Below are positions 41,756 through 50,123 of a stretch of 64,000 nt of DNA, in pieces; position 1 is the stretch's first letter; every line of letters starts with the position of its first letter. The notes under the pieces were generated by a model that saw only the letters and a list, made by a program, of their open reading frames with translations, made no database searches and had not been told where the DNA came from. Origin of the DNA: Trebonia sp963822615 (lineage in GTDB: Bacteria; Actinomycetota; Actinomycetes; Streptosporangiales; Streptosporangiaceae). The stretch lies in contig CAWGIM010000005.1 of the NCBI GenBank assembly GCA_963822615.1, positions 54,485-118,484 of the forward strand, written 5' to 3'. A program made the translations under genes and the position numbers.

Positions 41756-43387
41756 TCACGCGCCGCCCGCCTCCAGGGTGGCCCAGAACGCGCAGTTGTG
41801 GGTGGTCGCGAAGTCAGTCCCGGTCCGCGCCGCTGGCGGTGCCAGCGACTGCGTCACCTGGGTCAGGTCGTTGAAGCGTGGCCACCACGGGGTGCTGGGC
41901 GAGGACGGGAACCCGCGCTTGGCGAAGTTGGTCCAGTACCGCCTCATAGTCGCCGCTAGCCGCTGCTGCCGGGCCGACAGCGTCCCGGGGAACGGGGCGG
42001 TGGACAGGTCCATCAGGTACTGGATCTCGGACGCGTGGGGAGCGCCGTAGGGGAAGCTGACCGGGGGAAGGAAGTTCTCCGGCGCGTTCTCGTCGCTGAA
42101 CTCGTAGGCGAAGGTCGGCACGAAGCGCGAGACGGACTGGTCGACGGTCAGCGCCGGGCACGCGAAGATGGCGTCGGTGCCGACCGCGCCCAGGGCGACG
42201 GACGGGCTGGGGAACGCGCTCAGCGGGTACCTGGCCGCGACGCCCGCCGCCGCGGCCGCGGGAACCCCGAGGGTGGAGGAGATCATGCCCTGGTAGTTCG
42301 CCGCGGTGACCGGGTTGCCCTCCAGAGTGCTGATCGCGACGAAGAGCCGCCACTCATCACGGTTGGTGCCGTTGATGACGGGGACGCGGTTGAAGCTTCC
42401 GGTGCGGAAGGCGGTCCCTAGCGCCTGCGGTAGCACCTCACGGTTGATGTTCGGCAGGTAGCCGCCGATGCCGGAGTTCTGGCTGGCCAGGATGGTCGAG
42501 ACGGGCAGGCTGCGCAGGCAGGCGGCGGTCTGGCTGGCGCATCCGGCCTTGGCCGCGAACGCCTGGCCGGCCGCCTCGGCCGCCGCGAGCGTCGCCTGGG
42601 TGAGCTGGTAGGCACCGCTCTCGACCACGGCCTGCTGGAACAAGCCCCTCGCCTGCGGTGATGCGACCTGAGAGAGCGTGGAGAGCCCGCCCGCGGACTC
42701 ACCGAAGAGGGTGACGTCGTGCGGGTCGCCGCCGAACCGGGCGATGTTGCGCTGCACCCAGCGCAGGGCGGCCTGCTGGTCCTCGAGCCCGTAGTCACCC
42801 GACTGGCCTTGAGCATCGGCCAGGGCCGGGTGCGCCAGGAAGCCGAGCGCGCCGAGCCGGTAGTTGATGGTGACCACTGTCGCGCCGTCTTTCACCAGCC
42901 CGGCGGGGTTGTAGTCATCGCTCTCGCCGGTCACCAGCGCGCCACCGTGAATCCAGACCATGACCGGGCTGCCCGCACCAGGCGCGCGGTGACTTGGCGT
43001 GAAGACGTTCAGGTACAGGCAGTCCTCCGACGCGCTGGCCTGGCCGAAGGGCGACGCTGACTGCGGGCAGTGCGGCCCGTACCTGGTCGCCGCGCGAACG
43101 CCGGCCCAGCGGGCGGCGGGTCGCGGCGGCTGCCACCGCAGCGGCCCGACCGGGGGCGCGGCGTACGGAAGGCCGAGGAACTCATCGACCGCCCCGACGG
43201 CCAGGCCGCGCACCGCGCCATCGGCGGTAGTCGCTACCGGGCCGCCTGACCAGGTAGCCGGCTGCCCGCCGAGGGTGCCCGCCCGCACCGCGGGCGCACC
43301 CGCGACCAGGGCCGTCAGGGCGACCCCGGCTACCGCCAGCCGGGTCAGTGCCCGCCATCCAGTCCAGGTCCTGAACATAGGCGTCAT
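41756..43387 (-). CDS. secreted type B carboxylesterase
   Basis: A 543-residue alpha/beta hydrolase of the carboxylesterase/cholinesterase family. It begins with a Sec signal (WRALTRLAVAGVALTALVAG, cleavage probably after VRA). Marks are EDCLYLNVFTPS, the oxyanion HGGAL (where HGGG is usual), the nucleophile elbow GESAGG, and the catalytic His region about residue 420-450. Cys residues suggest disulfides. The ATG at 43387 has GAGAGG just upstream. A 26-bp palindrome 26 bases upstream of the start indicates strict repression. Confidence 0.9.
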   Translation of the reverse strand: MTPMFRTWTGWRALTRLAVAGVALTALVAGAPAVRAGTLGGQPATWSGGPVATTADGAVRGLAVGAVDEFLGLPYAAPPVGPLRWQPPRPAARWAGVRAATRYGPHCPQSASPFGQASASEDCLYLNVFTPSHRAPGAGSPVMVWIHGGALVTGESDDYNPAGLVKDGATVVTINYRLGALGFLAHPALADAQGQSGDYGLEDQQAALRWVQRNIARFGGDPHDVTLFGESAGGLSTLSQVASPQARGLFQQAVVESGAYQLTQATLAAAEAAGQAFAAKAGCASQTAACLRSLPVSTILASQNSGIGGYLPNINREVLPQALGTAFRTGSFNRVPVINGTNRDEWRLFVAISTLEGNPVTAANYQGMISSTLGVPAAAAAGVAARYPLSAFPSPSVALGAVGTDAIFACPALTVDQSVSRFVPTFAYEFSDENAPENFLPPVSFPYGAPHASEIQYLMDLSTAPFPGTLSARQQRLAATMRRYWTNFAKRGFPSSPSTPWWPRFNDLTQVTQSLAPPAARTGTDFATTHNCAFWATLEAGGA

Positions 43388-43412
43388 CGCCTCTCCGCGC
43401 TGACTGGGCCCT

Positions 43413-43438
43413 TCTAAAGTACGTGTACGTACTTTAGA
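43413..43438. promoter_or_regulatory. 26-bp perfect palindrome, esterase operator
   Basis: Arms TCTAAAGTACGT and ACGTACTTTAGA surround a two-base centre, a perfect 12-2-12 dyad 26-51 bases before the esterase start. The form matches operators of TetR proteins. No TetR gene adjoins it; the nearest is at 46050, which has its own different palindrome. Confidence 0.75.
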
Positions 43439-43582
43439 GATACGCCCGTTACTGTAGGCCGGCGGCCGGTGCCGGGCAAGTGCTTCCCCGCTCTCGGCCG
43501 CCCCGGCGGTGCTGTGCCGACGGCCGATTGCCATGCTGGACCGCAGGCAGCTCACCGTGGCAGCCGGCGAGGAGAGCCGCAC

Positions 43583-44800
43583 ATGATCATTGACTGCGCC
43601 CACTACCAGGACGGCCACCGGACCGACGAGAAAGGGGTGCCGCTGGAGGAAGTGGCCGCCCGGCGCACGGCGGGCGGTTTTGTCTGGCTGGGCCTGTTCG
43701 AGCCGGACAAGGCGGAGCTCGACCACGTTCGCGAGCTCTTCGGGCTGCACGAGCTCGCGGTGGAGGACGCGCTCAACATGCACATGCGGCCGAAGATCGA
43801 GCGCTATGACCAGGATGTCCAGCTCGTCATCTTGCGCACCGCGCGCTACGACGACGCCGCCGAGGAGGTTGAGTTCGGCGAGATCAGCATCTTCCTCGCA
43901 CCCGCCTTCATCATCACCGTGCGGCAGGGCGTAGCCAGCGAGCTGCGCGGTGCCAGGCAGCGGCTGGAGCAGCACGCAGAGCTGATGGGGGCCGGCAGCG
44001 CAGCGGCGCTCTGGGCGATCCTGGACGTGGTGGTGGACGGGTACGGCCCGGTTGTCACCGAGCTGGAACGGGACATCGACCAGATCGAGGCCACCGTATT
44101 TTCCGGCGCGGCGGCGCAAACGGAGCGGATTTACTCACTGCGGCGCGAGGCGACTGACTTCTACCGCGCTGTCCACCCGCTGCTCCCGGTGGCGGCCACG
44201 CTCGAGCGGATGGCCGACAAGAAGCTGCGCCACTACCTGCGCGACGTCCAGGATCACCTGCTGCTGGCCGACGAAGAGGTAGCCGCGCAGCGAGACCTGC
44301 TCGGCACGATACTTGAGGCCAACATGGCGGTGATCTCGGTCGAGCAGACGAGGGTCAACATCCAGCAGAACTCTACGATCGAGCAGCTCACCATCCTGGC
44401 CACGATCTTCCTGCCCCTCACCTTCGTCACCGGCTTCTTCGGCCAGAACTTCGGCTGGCTGGTGCGGAACATCGACGGCCCGGCCGAGTTCGTCCTCTAC
44501 GGCATCGGCGGCCTGGTGGTGCCGCTAGTCCTGCTGTTCACCTGGCTGCGCAGGTCCCGCCGGTCCCGCACCCCTGGCGCCCAGCCAGCCGCCCCCGCCG
44601 CCCGCCCGGGGATAACCGCTCGCAGGTCACCATGGCTCCGCGGAGCTCGTAGCTCATCAGCCCGTCGCACCAGGTCAGGTCGGGCTCCCGCGCCAGCCGG
44701 AGGCCGCCCACGCGCATCAGCCGGTCCAGGAAGACCCGGGTCTCGGCCAGCGCCACCTGCGAGCCAGGGCAGCGGTGGCTGCCGTCGCCAAAGCTCATGA
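43583..44800 (+). CDS. corA: CorA-like divalent metal ion transporter
   Basis: A CorA family channel. A cytoplasmic alpha/beta funnel precedes the long helix and two C-terminal membrane helices (LTILATIFLPLTFVTGFFGQ; FVLYGIGGLVVPLVLLFTWL). The GMN loop is replaced by GQN (FFGQNFGWL), a variant I recall in actinobacteria. The ATG at 43583 has GGAGAG upstream. The normal family end is near 44565; here the frame reads on about 78 codons as basic Pro/Arg/Ser text, antisense to the P450 end, so the last 230 bases are probably not meaningful. It imports or exports Mg2+ or a related metal ion. Confidence 0.88.
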   Translation: MIIDCAHYQDGHRTDEKGVPLEEVAARRTAGGFVWLGLFEPDKAELDHVRELFGLHELAVEDALNMHMRPKIERYDQDVQLVILRTARYDDAAEEVEFGEISIFLAPAFIITVRQGVASELRGARQRLEQHAELMGAGSAAALWAILDVVVDGYGPVVTELERDIDQIEATVFSGAAAQTERIYSLRREATDFYRAVHPLLPVAATLERMADKKLRHYLRDVQDHLLLADEEVAAQRDLLGTILEANMAVISVEQTRVNIQQNSTIEQLTILATIFLPLTFVTGFFGQNFGWLVRNIDGPAEFVLYGIGGLVVPLVLLFTWLRRSRRSRTPGAQPAAPAARPGITARRSPWLRGARSSSARRTRSGRAPAPAGGRPRASAGPGRPGSRPAPPASQGSGGCRRQSS

Positions 44801-45815
44801 ACGACCCCACCGCCTTCAGCCGGCCCGCCCGGTCCGCGTCGACCATGTGCGGGCACTCGCCGACCACGTCGGGGTCGACGTTGGCGGCGCGGATGTCAAC
44901 CGCGAGCAGTTCCCCGCTCCTGGCCGAGTCCGTCCCGAGGTCGCAGTCACCGGCCGCCCGCCGGTGGAGCATCGCGGCGACCGGCTCGAGGCGGAGGATC
45001 TCCTCCAGGATCGCGGTCTGCCCGGCTTCGTCGCTGGCGGTGAAGCGGGCCCGGAGGGCGCCGTTATCGAACAGGTGCCAGGCGGCCATCACGATGAACT
45101 CGCGGGTCGTCACCATGCCGGCCACCGCGTAGGTCATGCACTCGATGAGGATCGCCCGGTCGGGATATCCCTCGTCGATCAGGTGGGAGATGATGTCTTC
45201 CTGCCGTTGCCGCCTGCGCGCCCTGATCGCGGGGCGCACGTCGCGCAGGAAGAACCGCAGCACGAGTGCGCCGGTGAGCAGCTGGGCGCCGGCCCGGACG
45301 ACCGGGTTCAGCTGGCGCAGCCGGGTGGCGAGCAGGGTGCCCTGGACGCGTTTCGCCAGGCCGCTGCGGCTGCTGCTGGTCAGGCCGACGATCTCCGCCG
45401 CCACCGCGACCGCGAGCTGGTAGCTGAGGTCGTCGAGTTGCCCGCCGCCGTTGGCCCGGAGCTGGCCGAGCAGCTCATCGGAGGTCCGCTCCATCACCAG
45501 GCGATGGCGGGTGGCGACCGCCTTGGGGGTGAAGAAGCGCGCGATCGCGGTCCGCTGCCGGCGGTGCGGGTCGCCGTCGAGGAAGAAGACCGGCGAATAC
45601 CCGCCGGTGTAGGCCGCCTTCAGCTGCTCCGAGCCCGCGCCCGCCTGGCGCATCTGCGGGCTGCGGAGGACCGAGCGGCCGGTCGCGAAGCTGGTGACGG
45701 GCCGCGCCCCGGGATCGGGGTGCACCCGCTGGGCGGCCAGGGCGGCGGACTTGCGGTCGTCGCGGTCGCGGTCCGGGCCTGCCGGGCCTGCCGAAGCGTC
45801 GTCGGTACTGGTCAC
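44538..45815 (-). CDS. cytochrome P450
   Basis: A 425-residue P450 with intact signatures: I-helix AGMVTTREF, ExxR in EEILRLEP, and heme loop FGDGSHRCPGSQ with the Cys ligand. The N-terminus before residue 40 is Asp/Ala-rich. GTG at 45815 has AGGAG seven bases upstream, which decides the start. The family end is near ERLSP; the last about 20 residues are Gly/Arg-rich and overlap the CorA extension on the other strand. No ferredoxin is adjacent. It is divergent from the TetR at 46050, with a perfect palindrome between them. Confidence 0.9.
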   Translation of the reverse strand: MTSTDDASAGPAGPDRDRDDRKSAALAAQRVHPDPGARPVTSFATGRSVLRSPQMRQAGAGSEQLKAAYTGGYSPVFFLDGDPHRRQRTAIARFFTPKAVATRHRLVMERTSDELLGQLRANGGGQLDDLSYQLAVAVAAEIVGLTSSSRSGLAKRVQGTLLATRLRQLNPVVRAGAQLLTGALVLRFFLRDVRPAIRARRRQRQEDIISHLIDEGYPDRAILIECMTYAVAGMVTTREFIVMAAWHLFDNGALRARFTASDEAGQTAILEEILRLEPVAAMLHRRAAGDCDLGTDSARSGELLAVDIRAANVDPDVVGECPHMVDADRAGRLKAVGSFMSFGDGSHRCPGSQVALAETRVFLDRLMRVGGLRLAREPDLTWCDGLMSYELRGAMVTCERLSPGGRRGRLAGRQGCGTGGTCAAR

Positions 45816-45876
45816 GGTCGGCTCCTGGGCTTTTAGGAGGTTGCGAGTAAGCACTGACGCATTCACGGTAACCGAT

Positions 45877-45900
45877 CTCGTGCAAGATGTCTTGCACGAG
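45877..45900. promoter_or_regulatory. 24-bp perfect palindrome between P450 and TetR
   Basis: Arms CTCGTGCAAGA and TCTTGCACGAG surround TG, an 11-2-11 dyad 62-85 bases before the P450 start. It is very probably the operator of the divergent TetR at 46050. Confidence 0.75.
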
Positions 45901-46049
45901 TTTCCCGCTCCGCCGCGTGCCCCCGCCGCCACCCGCGCCCGCCCCGGCGGCCCCGCCGCCCCGCCCCGCCCGGCGAGCCCCTTCCCCGGCTCGCGGCCCC
46001 GGCGGCGTACCGTGGGCGGTGCCTGACGCCGGGCAGAGACGGGAGACCG

Positions 46050-46727
46050 ATGGTTGCCGATGAGCAGGACAGCGGCCGCAAGCCACCGCAGGCCGGCCGC
46101 CAGAGGCCGCGACCGCGCTCCTACGAGAACTCGCAGCGGTCCGGCCAGGCCGCGGCGACGCGCGAGCGCATCCTCGGCGCCGCCGCCGACATCGTCCGCG
46201 CCCTGCCCGACTGGGACTGGCGGGACCTCACCGTCCGGGCGGTCGCGCGCCGGGCGGGAGTAGACGAGAGCACGGTCTACCGGCACTTCTCGACCGAGCG
46301 GAACCTCCGCGACGCCGTCCTGCGCCGCCTGGAAACCGAGTCCGGGGTAGAGCTGGAAAACCTGCGGCTGGAGAACTTCGGCGCAGTCGTCGGCCACACC
46401 TTCGCCTACCTGTCGAACTTCCCGATCACCCGGGCGTCCACCAGCGACCCGACCTTCGCCGCGCTGGACGAGCGGCGCCGCACCGCGCTGCTGGCCGCGC
46501 TCGAGCGGGCGGCCCCCGGCTGGACCGGGGACCAGCTCAACATGGCGGCGGCCGCGGTCGACGCCTACTGGAGCGTCTCGGTCTTCGAGCGCATGACCAA
46601 CACCTGGGACCTCGATACCCGGCAGGCGACCGGCGCCGTCAGCTGGGTCATCGACCTCATCAACACCGCCGTCCGGGCCGGCCGCGGCCCCGGCCAGCCG
46701 GACCTCCCCGACCTCCCGGACCCCTGA
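46050..46727 (+). CDS. TetR family transcriptional regulator
   Basis: A 225-residue regulator with a basic N-terminal arm and an HTH at about residues 35-82 (TRERILGAAADIVRALPDWD, then VDESTVYRHFSTERNLRDAV). The C-terminal helices include LNMAAAAVDAYWSVSVFERM. The ATG has GGGAG four bases upstream. It likely represses the divergent P450 and itself through the palindrome at 45877. Confidence 0.88.
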   Translation: MVADEQDSGRKPPQAGRQRPRPRSYENSQRSGQAAATRERILGAAADIVRALPDWDWRDLTVRAVARRAGVDESTVYRHFSTERNLRDAVLRRLETESGVELENLRLENFGAVVGHTFAYLSNFPITRASTSDPTFAALDERRRTALLAALERAAPGWTGDQLNMAAAAVDAYWSVSVFERMTNTWDLDTRQATGAVSWVIDLINTAVRAGRGPGQPDLPDLPDP

Positions 46728-46744
46728 TGGCCTAGGTTTACGAC

Positions 46745-47344
46745 ATGGAAGTGTCGCCTGAAGTCATCTACATCATCCGGCACGCGGAGAAGCCCCTCAA
46801 GCCGCCGCTGTCCGGCGTTGACTACACGGGGAGCCAGAACGAGCATTCGCTGCTGCCGCGCGGGTGGCAGCGCTCAGGCGCCCTCACCGCCCTGTTCCAC
46901 CCGGACTTCGGCCCGCTGCGGGCCGGCCTGCGGACACCGACCACGCTGGTGGCGCCCTCCTGGGGGCATCCGGGCAAGACGGCCGCCCATCGCTCGTATC
47001 AGACCATCCAGGGCCTGAGCGAGCACCTGGAACTCCCGGTGACGTCCCAGTTCACCCAGGGGCAGGAACAGCAGCTAGCCGACAGCCTGGTGCGCAATCA
47101 CTCCGGGGTCGTGCTCATCTGCTGGGAGCACAAGCACATCCCGGTGATCGCGTCCTCGTTGCCGGTCCTCACCGGAACCGTGATCCCGCGGAAGTGGCCG
47201 GGTCACCGCTACGACGTCATCTGGTCGTTCACCCGCGTCCCGGACCCTGGTCCGGTCCGGTACGCCTTCAGCCAGATCCCGCAGCGGCTGCTCGCCGGCG
47301 ACGACCGAACGGTGATCCCGGTGGACGGCGGTCAGCAGGGGTAG
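46745..47344 (+). CDS. histidine-phosphatase-like (phosphoglycerate mutase fold) protein
   Basis: A 199-residue protein with YIIRHAEKP near the N-terminus, the RHxxK form of the catalytic RHG motif, and a late CWEHKHIP that can supply the second His. The total length is short for the family. Such proteins hydrolyse phosphate esters, but several with RHAE/K have no demonstrated substrate. It starts 17 bases after the TetR gene and may be co-transcribed. Confidence 0.75.
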   Translation: MEVSPEVIYIIRHAEKPLKPPLSGVDYTGSQNEHSLLPRGWQRSGALTALFHPDFGPLRAGLRTPTTLVAPSWGHPGKTAAHRSYQTIQGLSEHLELPVTSQFTQGQEQQLADSLVRNHSGVVLICWEHKHIPVIASSLPVLTGTVIPRKWPGHRYDVIWSFTRVPDPGPVRYAFSQIPQRLLAGDDRTVIPVDGGQQG

Positions 47345-47371
47345 CGCGGCCGCGGCCGGTTCACCCCGCAG

Positions 47372-49024
47372 TCAGTTCACCAGGGAACCGGCGACCTGGG
47401 CGATGCCCCGGCCCCAGGCCGTGAGCTGCCCGGCCGGCAGGTAGGCGGCGCCCGACGTCGTGTGGTCGTCCATCGGGACGGCGATGTACCGCTCGCGGCC
47501 GTCCGGGCCGATGAAGTACATGACCGAGGTGTGCACGATGTCGGCGTTGGGGTTGGGTGCCTCGACCGCGACGTTGTAGCCGCGCCAGATCGCCTGCAGG
47601 GAGTCCACCGGCCCGGTGAAGAAGTGCCAGCTGGGGATCGAGCTGAGCTGGTGCTCGCTCGAGAACGCCGCGACGTCAGCGACCCGGTTGAAGAACTGGT
47701 TGACGTTGACGGCGGCGAAGACGACCTGCCCCGCCGCCTTCCCCAGGTCGTGCTGGGCGTCCACGAACTCCTGGGAGACCAGCGGGCAGATGTCGGTGCA
47801 GTGCGGGTCCATGAAGTTGAGGACGACGACCTTGCCGCGCAGGCTGGACAATGCCAGCGTCCTGCCGTTCTGGTCGGTAAGCCGGAAGCCGGGCGCCGCC
47901 TTGGCGAGGACGGGGGACAGGCCCATCAGGTTGATCGCGGGCAGCGAAACGCTGGCCGGGATACCTGAGGGCCGCTGCGGGGCGGAGGCCGCGGCGTCGT
48001 GCCGCCGGGCGGCGACGGCCACGGTGACGAGGCCGGCGATGAGCAGGACGGTGACCGCGCACGCCGCGGTCACCAGCCACGCCCGGCGGATGGCTCGCAT
48101 AGTCGATAACCGCCTGTCCGGTGTCAGCCCGGCCGCTGAACCGGGTTGCGGCCAGCGCGGCGACGTGCGCCTGAGCCCGCGGTCAAGGGTGGCGCCGAGG
48201 CCGCCTTCGCGCCCGGCGATCTGCCGGATGATGACGATCATGGTGGGCAGGGCCCAGAAGTCCCCGCAGACCCACAGGATCGACGCGCCGATCTGCTGGT
48301 CGGCGAACGGGGGCAGGGTCACGCCGGGCAGGTGGCCGTAGACCGGGTACACCGAGCCCCGGCTGAAGATGCTCAGTGACATCGCCAGCATGATCATCAC
48401 GACGTTGGTGCCGAAGAGGGCGGCGGCGCGGCTGGTCAGCGGCATCCGGCGGCGGAAGGGCGGCGAGGGGATGTACTGCAGCCAGAACAGCAGGCCCGCG
48501 GCGAGGAAGCTGCCGTGCATCAGCCAGATGTGCACTGCCTGGTTGTTCTCGCCCAGGTCGAACAGGGCCGGGACATGCCAGGCGATCATCACCGCGTTGA
48601 AGAGGGCCACTGACACCCAGGGCCGGAGCAGGAACCCGCCCGCCGCGCGCAGCGGCCGGGACCAGCCGCCGGCCAGCACGCCGCGGGTGGCGGCGCGGCC
48701 CATCCGGGCGGGCAGCGCGGCCAGCAGCGGCTGCCAGGGGGCGCCGGCGACGATCAAGGTGGGGGCGGCGAACATCAGCAGCAGGTGCTGGATCATGTGC
48801 ACGAAGAAGTAATCATCGGCCCAGTAGTCGATGGGTGACTCGACGGCCAGCAGCAGCACGGCAAGTCCGGCGTAGAAGCACGCCGACCGCAGCCGCCGCT
48901 GCCGGGACCGCTGCGGCCGTGACCGCCGGGCTAGCCGCCACAGTCCCGCCTCGTGGCAGGCCGCGACTCCGGCCGCCACGATGAGGAACGGGTCGAAGGA
49001 CCAGTGGTCTAGCAGGTAGTTCAT
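47372..49024 (-). CDS. CtaG-Sco fusion, cytochrome oxidase copper assembly
   Basis: A 550-residue protein joining two copper-delivery factors. Residues 1-270 are a CtaG (caa3 assembly) membrane domain with several helices and His-rich motifs (FFVHMIQHLLLMFAAP, AWHVPALFD, LMHGSF). After a linker, a further membrane anchor (AWLVTAACAVTVLLIAGLV) leads to a Sco1/SenC thioredoxin-like domain with the copper motif CTDIC (DPHCTDICPLV) and the distal His (DIVHTSVMYF). Both sites are intact. ATG 49024 is the family start. It is divergent from the cox operon, separated by one membrane-protein gene, and shares a dyad with it. Confidence 0.9.
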   Translation of the reverse strand: MNYLLDHWSFDPFLIVAAGVAACHEAGLWRLARRSRPQRSRQRRLRSACFYAGLAVLLLAVESPIDYWADDYFFVHMIQHLLLMFAAPTLIVAGAPWQPLLAALPARMGRAATRGVLAGGWSRPLRAAGGFLLRPWVSVALFNAVMIAWHVPALFDLGENNQAVHIWLMHGSFLAAGLLFWLQYIPSPPFRRRMPLTSRAAALFGTNVVMIMLAMSLSIFSRGSVYPVYGHLPGVTLPPFADQQIGASILWVCGDFWALPTMIVIIRQIAGREGGLGATLDRGLRRTSPRWPQPGSAAGLTPDRRLSTMRAIRRAWLVTAACAVTVLLIAGLVTVAVAARRHDAAASAPQRPSGIPASVSLPAINLMGLSPVLAKAAPGFRLTDQNGRTLALSSLRGKVVVLNFMDPHCTDICPLVSQEFVDAQHDLGKAAGQVVFAAVNVNQFFNRVADVAAFSSEHQLSSIPSWHFFTGPVDSLQAIWRGYNVAVEAPNPNADIVHTSVMYFIGPDGRERYIAVPMDDHTTSGAAYLPAGQLTAWGRGIAQVAGSLVN

Positions 49025-49208
49025 CGCCTGCCCTGAAGGCCCGCCGACAGGAATGCGGCTACCGGGAAAAGGCCGGCTGGGTTTAGCCCCGAGTTCTTGC
49101 CAGGCACGGCGCCGACTCCTTTCTGTGCGCGGCGGACTTCCCATGGCAGTGGGTAAGCGGACGATATTACTTAAGCACCCCTTTGCCTATAGCAGGGGAC
49201 GGCAGAAA

Positions 49209-49228
49209 AGATGAAAAAAATATCATCT
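49209..49228. promoter_or_regulatory. A-rich dyad, copy 1 (before ctaG-sco)
   Basis: AGATGA-AAAAAATA-TCATCT is a perfect 6-8-6 inverted repeat lying 185 bases upstream of the ctaG-sco start, just after the stop of the 49236 gene. A nearly identical sequence is at 49939-49957. Very A-rich DNA is rare in this genome, so two copies in one locus suggest a shared binding site. Confidence 0.6.
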
Positions 49229-49235
49229 AACTCGC

Positions 49236-49850
49236 CTAGCTGGGCAGGCTCGGCGGTGCCACGTGGGCGGACAGCGCTGTGCTGGCGGAGGTGAAGGCCT
49301 GGTCGATCCGGGCCCGCTGCGCGTCCATCGCCTGCTGGTCACGGCGCAACTGGGCGGAGGTGCGCTCGATCGCGGCCGGCGTCGTGGCGGTCACGCGGCT
49401 GGCCACGTCGCTCTGAACCTGCTGAGCGAGCGGGAACGCCCACGTGACCAGGTCGTTCACCGCCGCGTCGAGGTGAAACGAGGCCAGCGACTCCGGCGCC
49501 TGGTACTGAACTAGGTCTTCCATCTGCATGTTGTTGCCGGGCGAGCAGTTCGCCGTGGCCGTGTTGGCGATCGTTACCGCCGTCGTGACGTCATGGCTGG
49601 CACCGGACTCGATGGCGCGCAGGGCGGTGAGCGAATCGGTGACGCCTCCCGCGCACGACTCGATGTCGGTGGTCAGGTCGTTGACCATGCCTCGCAGGTC
49701 GGCGGCGCGCTGGGGAGCGGACGGCCGGTGGGGGATGGCGACCAGCACCAGTCCGGCGACGAGCACCGCTGCCGCGGCCAGCATCCACCGGGGAGTCCGC
49801 AGCACGGGCCAGCCGGTAGGCCGATAGGCAACCGGTGATGATTTCGCCAT
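49236..49850 (-). CDS. uncharacterised membrane-anchored protein
   Basis: A 204-residue protein with one N-terminal membrane helix (WMLAAAAVLVAGLVLVAIP, about residues 22-40) and an extracellular helical region (ADLRGMVNDLTTDIESCAGG, AIERTSAQLRRDQQAMDAQR). Two Cys may form a disulfide. No family recognised. AAGGGAG before the ATG at 49850 decides the start. Its position between ctaG-sco and the cox operon suggests a role in oxidase assembly or control. Confidence 0.7.
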   Translation of the reverse strand: MAKSSPVAYRPTGWPVLRTPRWMLAAAAVLVAGLVLVAIPHRPSAPQRAADLRGMVNDLTTDIESCAGGVTDSLTALRAIESGASHDVTTAVTIANTATANCSPGNNMQMEDLVQYQAPESLASFHLDAAVNDLVTWAFPLAQQVQSDVASRVTATTPAAIERTSAQLRRDQQAMDAQRARIDQAFTSASTALSAHVAPPSLPS

Positions 49851-49938
49851 GGTCTCCCTTTTCCTGAAGCACCGTCTTTCCCGGCTTCCTCGCACTTTAA
49901 GCATGATGGTCGCAAGATGCCGGAAGGCCCGAACTCCC

Positions 49939-49957
49939 GATGAAAAAAATGTCATCT
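49939..49957. promoter_or_regulatory. A-rich dyad, copy 2 (before the membrane protein and cox operon)
   Basis: GATGA-AAAAAATG-TCATC plus T matches copy 1 at 18 of 19 positions. It is 89 bases upstream of the leftward gene at 49850 and 167 bases upstream of the rightward cupredoxin-like gene, in the divergent promoter region of the oxidase locus. Confidence 0.6.
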
Positions 49958-50123
49958 TTCATGGCGGAACTGTTGCCTTATAGCGCGCGATGGGAATATG
50001 AGGACATCTTGCCCGTGGATGCTATCGCCCTGCACCGACTGAGTGCTTACCGGCCGAATTTGAACGTGATTTCGACCAGCTAGGCCCCATGCCGCTGCGG
50101 GCCCGAGATGTGAGGTGGTATGG

